A stretch of 64,000 nt of DNA from Dysgonomonas sp. HGC4 (GTDB lineage Bacteria; Bacteroidota; Bacteroidia; Bacteroidales; Dysgonomonadaceae): contig NZ_CVRU01000083.1 of the NCBI RefSeq assembly GCF_001261715.1, positions 34,432 through 98,431 on the forward strand, written 5' to 3'. Positions 63,962 through 64,000 of this stretch are shown here, in pieces. Under the pieces are notes generated by a model. That model made no database searches, had not been told where the DNA came from, and was given only the letters and a program-made list of their open reading frames with translations. The number at the start of each line of letters is the position of its first letter. Within the stretch, counting starts at the first letter, position 1. A program made the translations under genes and the position numbers.

Positions 63962-64000
63962 ACAAGTTCGAAGATCTGATATAAGAGAAAAGGTTGACTT

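Noticed and set aside
1..64000. Prophage, insertion sequence or genomic island
   Set aside because: No transposase, integrase, phage structural gene or flanking direct repeats were seen, and base composition appears even.

Overview
The window is a chromosomal segment of an AT-rich member of the phylum Bacteroidota, most likely order Bacteroidales and perhaps Dysgonomonas-like; the genus is inferred from composition and gene content. The support is: start regions that mostly lack Shine-Dalgarno sequences; promoters of the Bacteroidota form (TTTG, about 19 bases, TAnnTTTG), the clearest in front of rpsL; a PorX response regulator of the type IX secretion system; and several families known mainly from this phylum (DUF3256, DUF4468, DUF4834, DUF5362, DUF5715). 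There is no phage, plasmid, insertion sequence, CRISPR array or rRNA/tRNA gene. Gene density is high and nearly every gene is intact.

Layout. 1-1586 (minus): two secreted proteins of unknown function, the first cut by the window edge. 1843-5107 (plus): oxidative pentose phosphate pathway, gnd-zwf-pgl. 5548-6891 (plus): a polytopic GT-C-like membrane protein. 7092-9995: a secreted GH2 glycosidase. 10235-10708: a DUF5362 membrane protein, convergent with tsaE and porX (minus). 13163-31303 (plus): one long str/S10/spc/alpha ribosomal supercluster (rpsL, rpsG, fusA, then rpsJ to rplQ, with secY, map, infA, rpmJ and rpoA), closed by a strong terminator. The short genes rpmD and rpmJ lie inside it.

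31635-36565 (minus) is the most distinctive part: two more paralogues of the 5548 GT-C-like protein, then a UbiA-family prenyltransferase resembling decaprenyl-phosphate phosphoribose synthase, a HAD phosphatase and a DUF3667 zinc-ribbon membrane protein. Together they look like a route that builds a polyprenyl-phosphate pentose and uses it as a glycosyl donor outside the inner membrane. The pathway is inferred. PRPP synthase (prs, 54557) and the pentose phosphate genes are also in the window.

36629-46389 (minus except rnhB): asnS, a pseudouridine synthase with a repetitive disordered tail, purB, rnhB, a DUF4468 protein, then a PASTA protein-rluD-ddl-acyltransferase operon with 4-base overlaps. 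46537: an Lrp/AsnC regulator. 47387-49923: an unusual coiled-coil lipoprotein paired with an outer-membrane beta-barrel protein. 49997-51612: two FKBP isomerases. 51776: a CobB-like sirtuin lacking the zinc cysteines. 52504-57348 (minus): DUF4834, pssA-psd, prs, a patatin phospholipase, CvpA and rpmH. 57536: a SulP transporter. 59555-63961 (plus): an M15-like DUF5715 lipoprotein, truA, nhaA, a DMT transporter and a DUF3256 protein.

Structure not explained by the genes includes a dispersed imperfect palindrome (core GGTCTGAGACC) in at least six intergenic sites, a near-perfect 20-bp hairpin between the pseudouridine synthase gene and asnS, and strong Shine-Dalgarno sequences in front of fusA, rplW, rplE and rplF.
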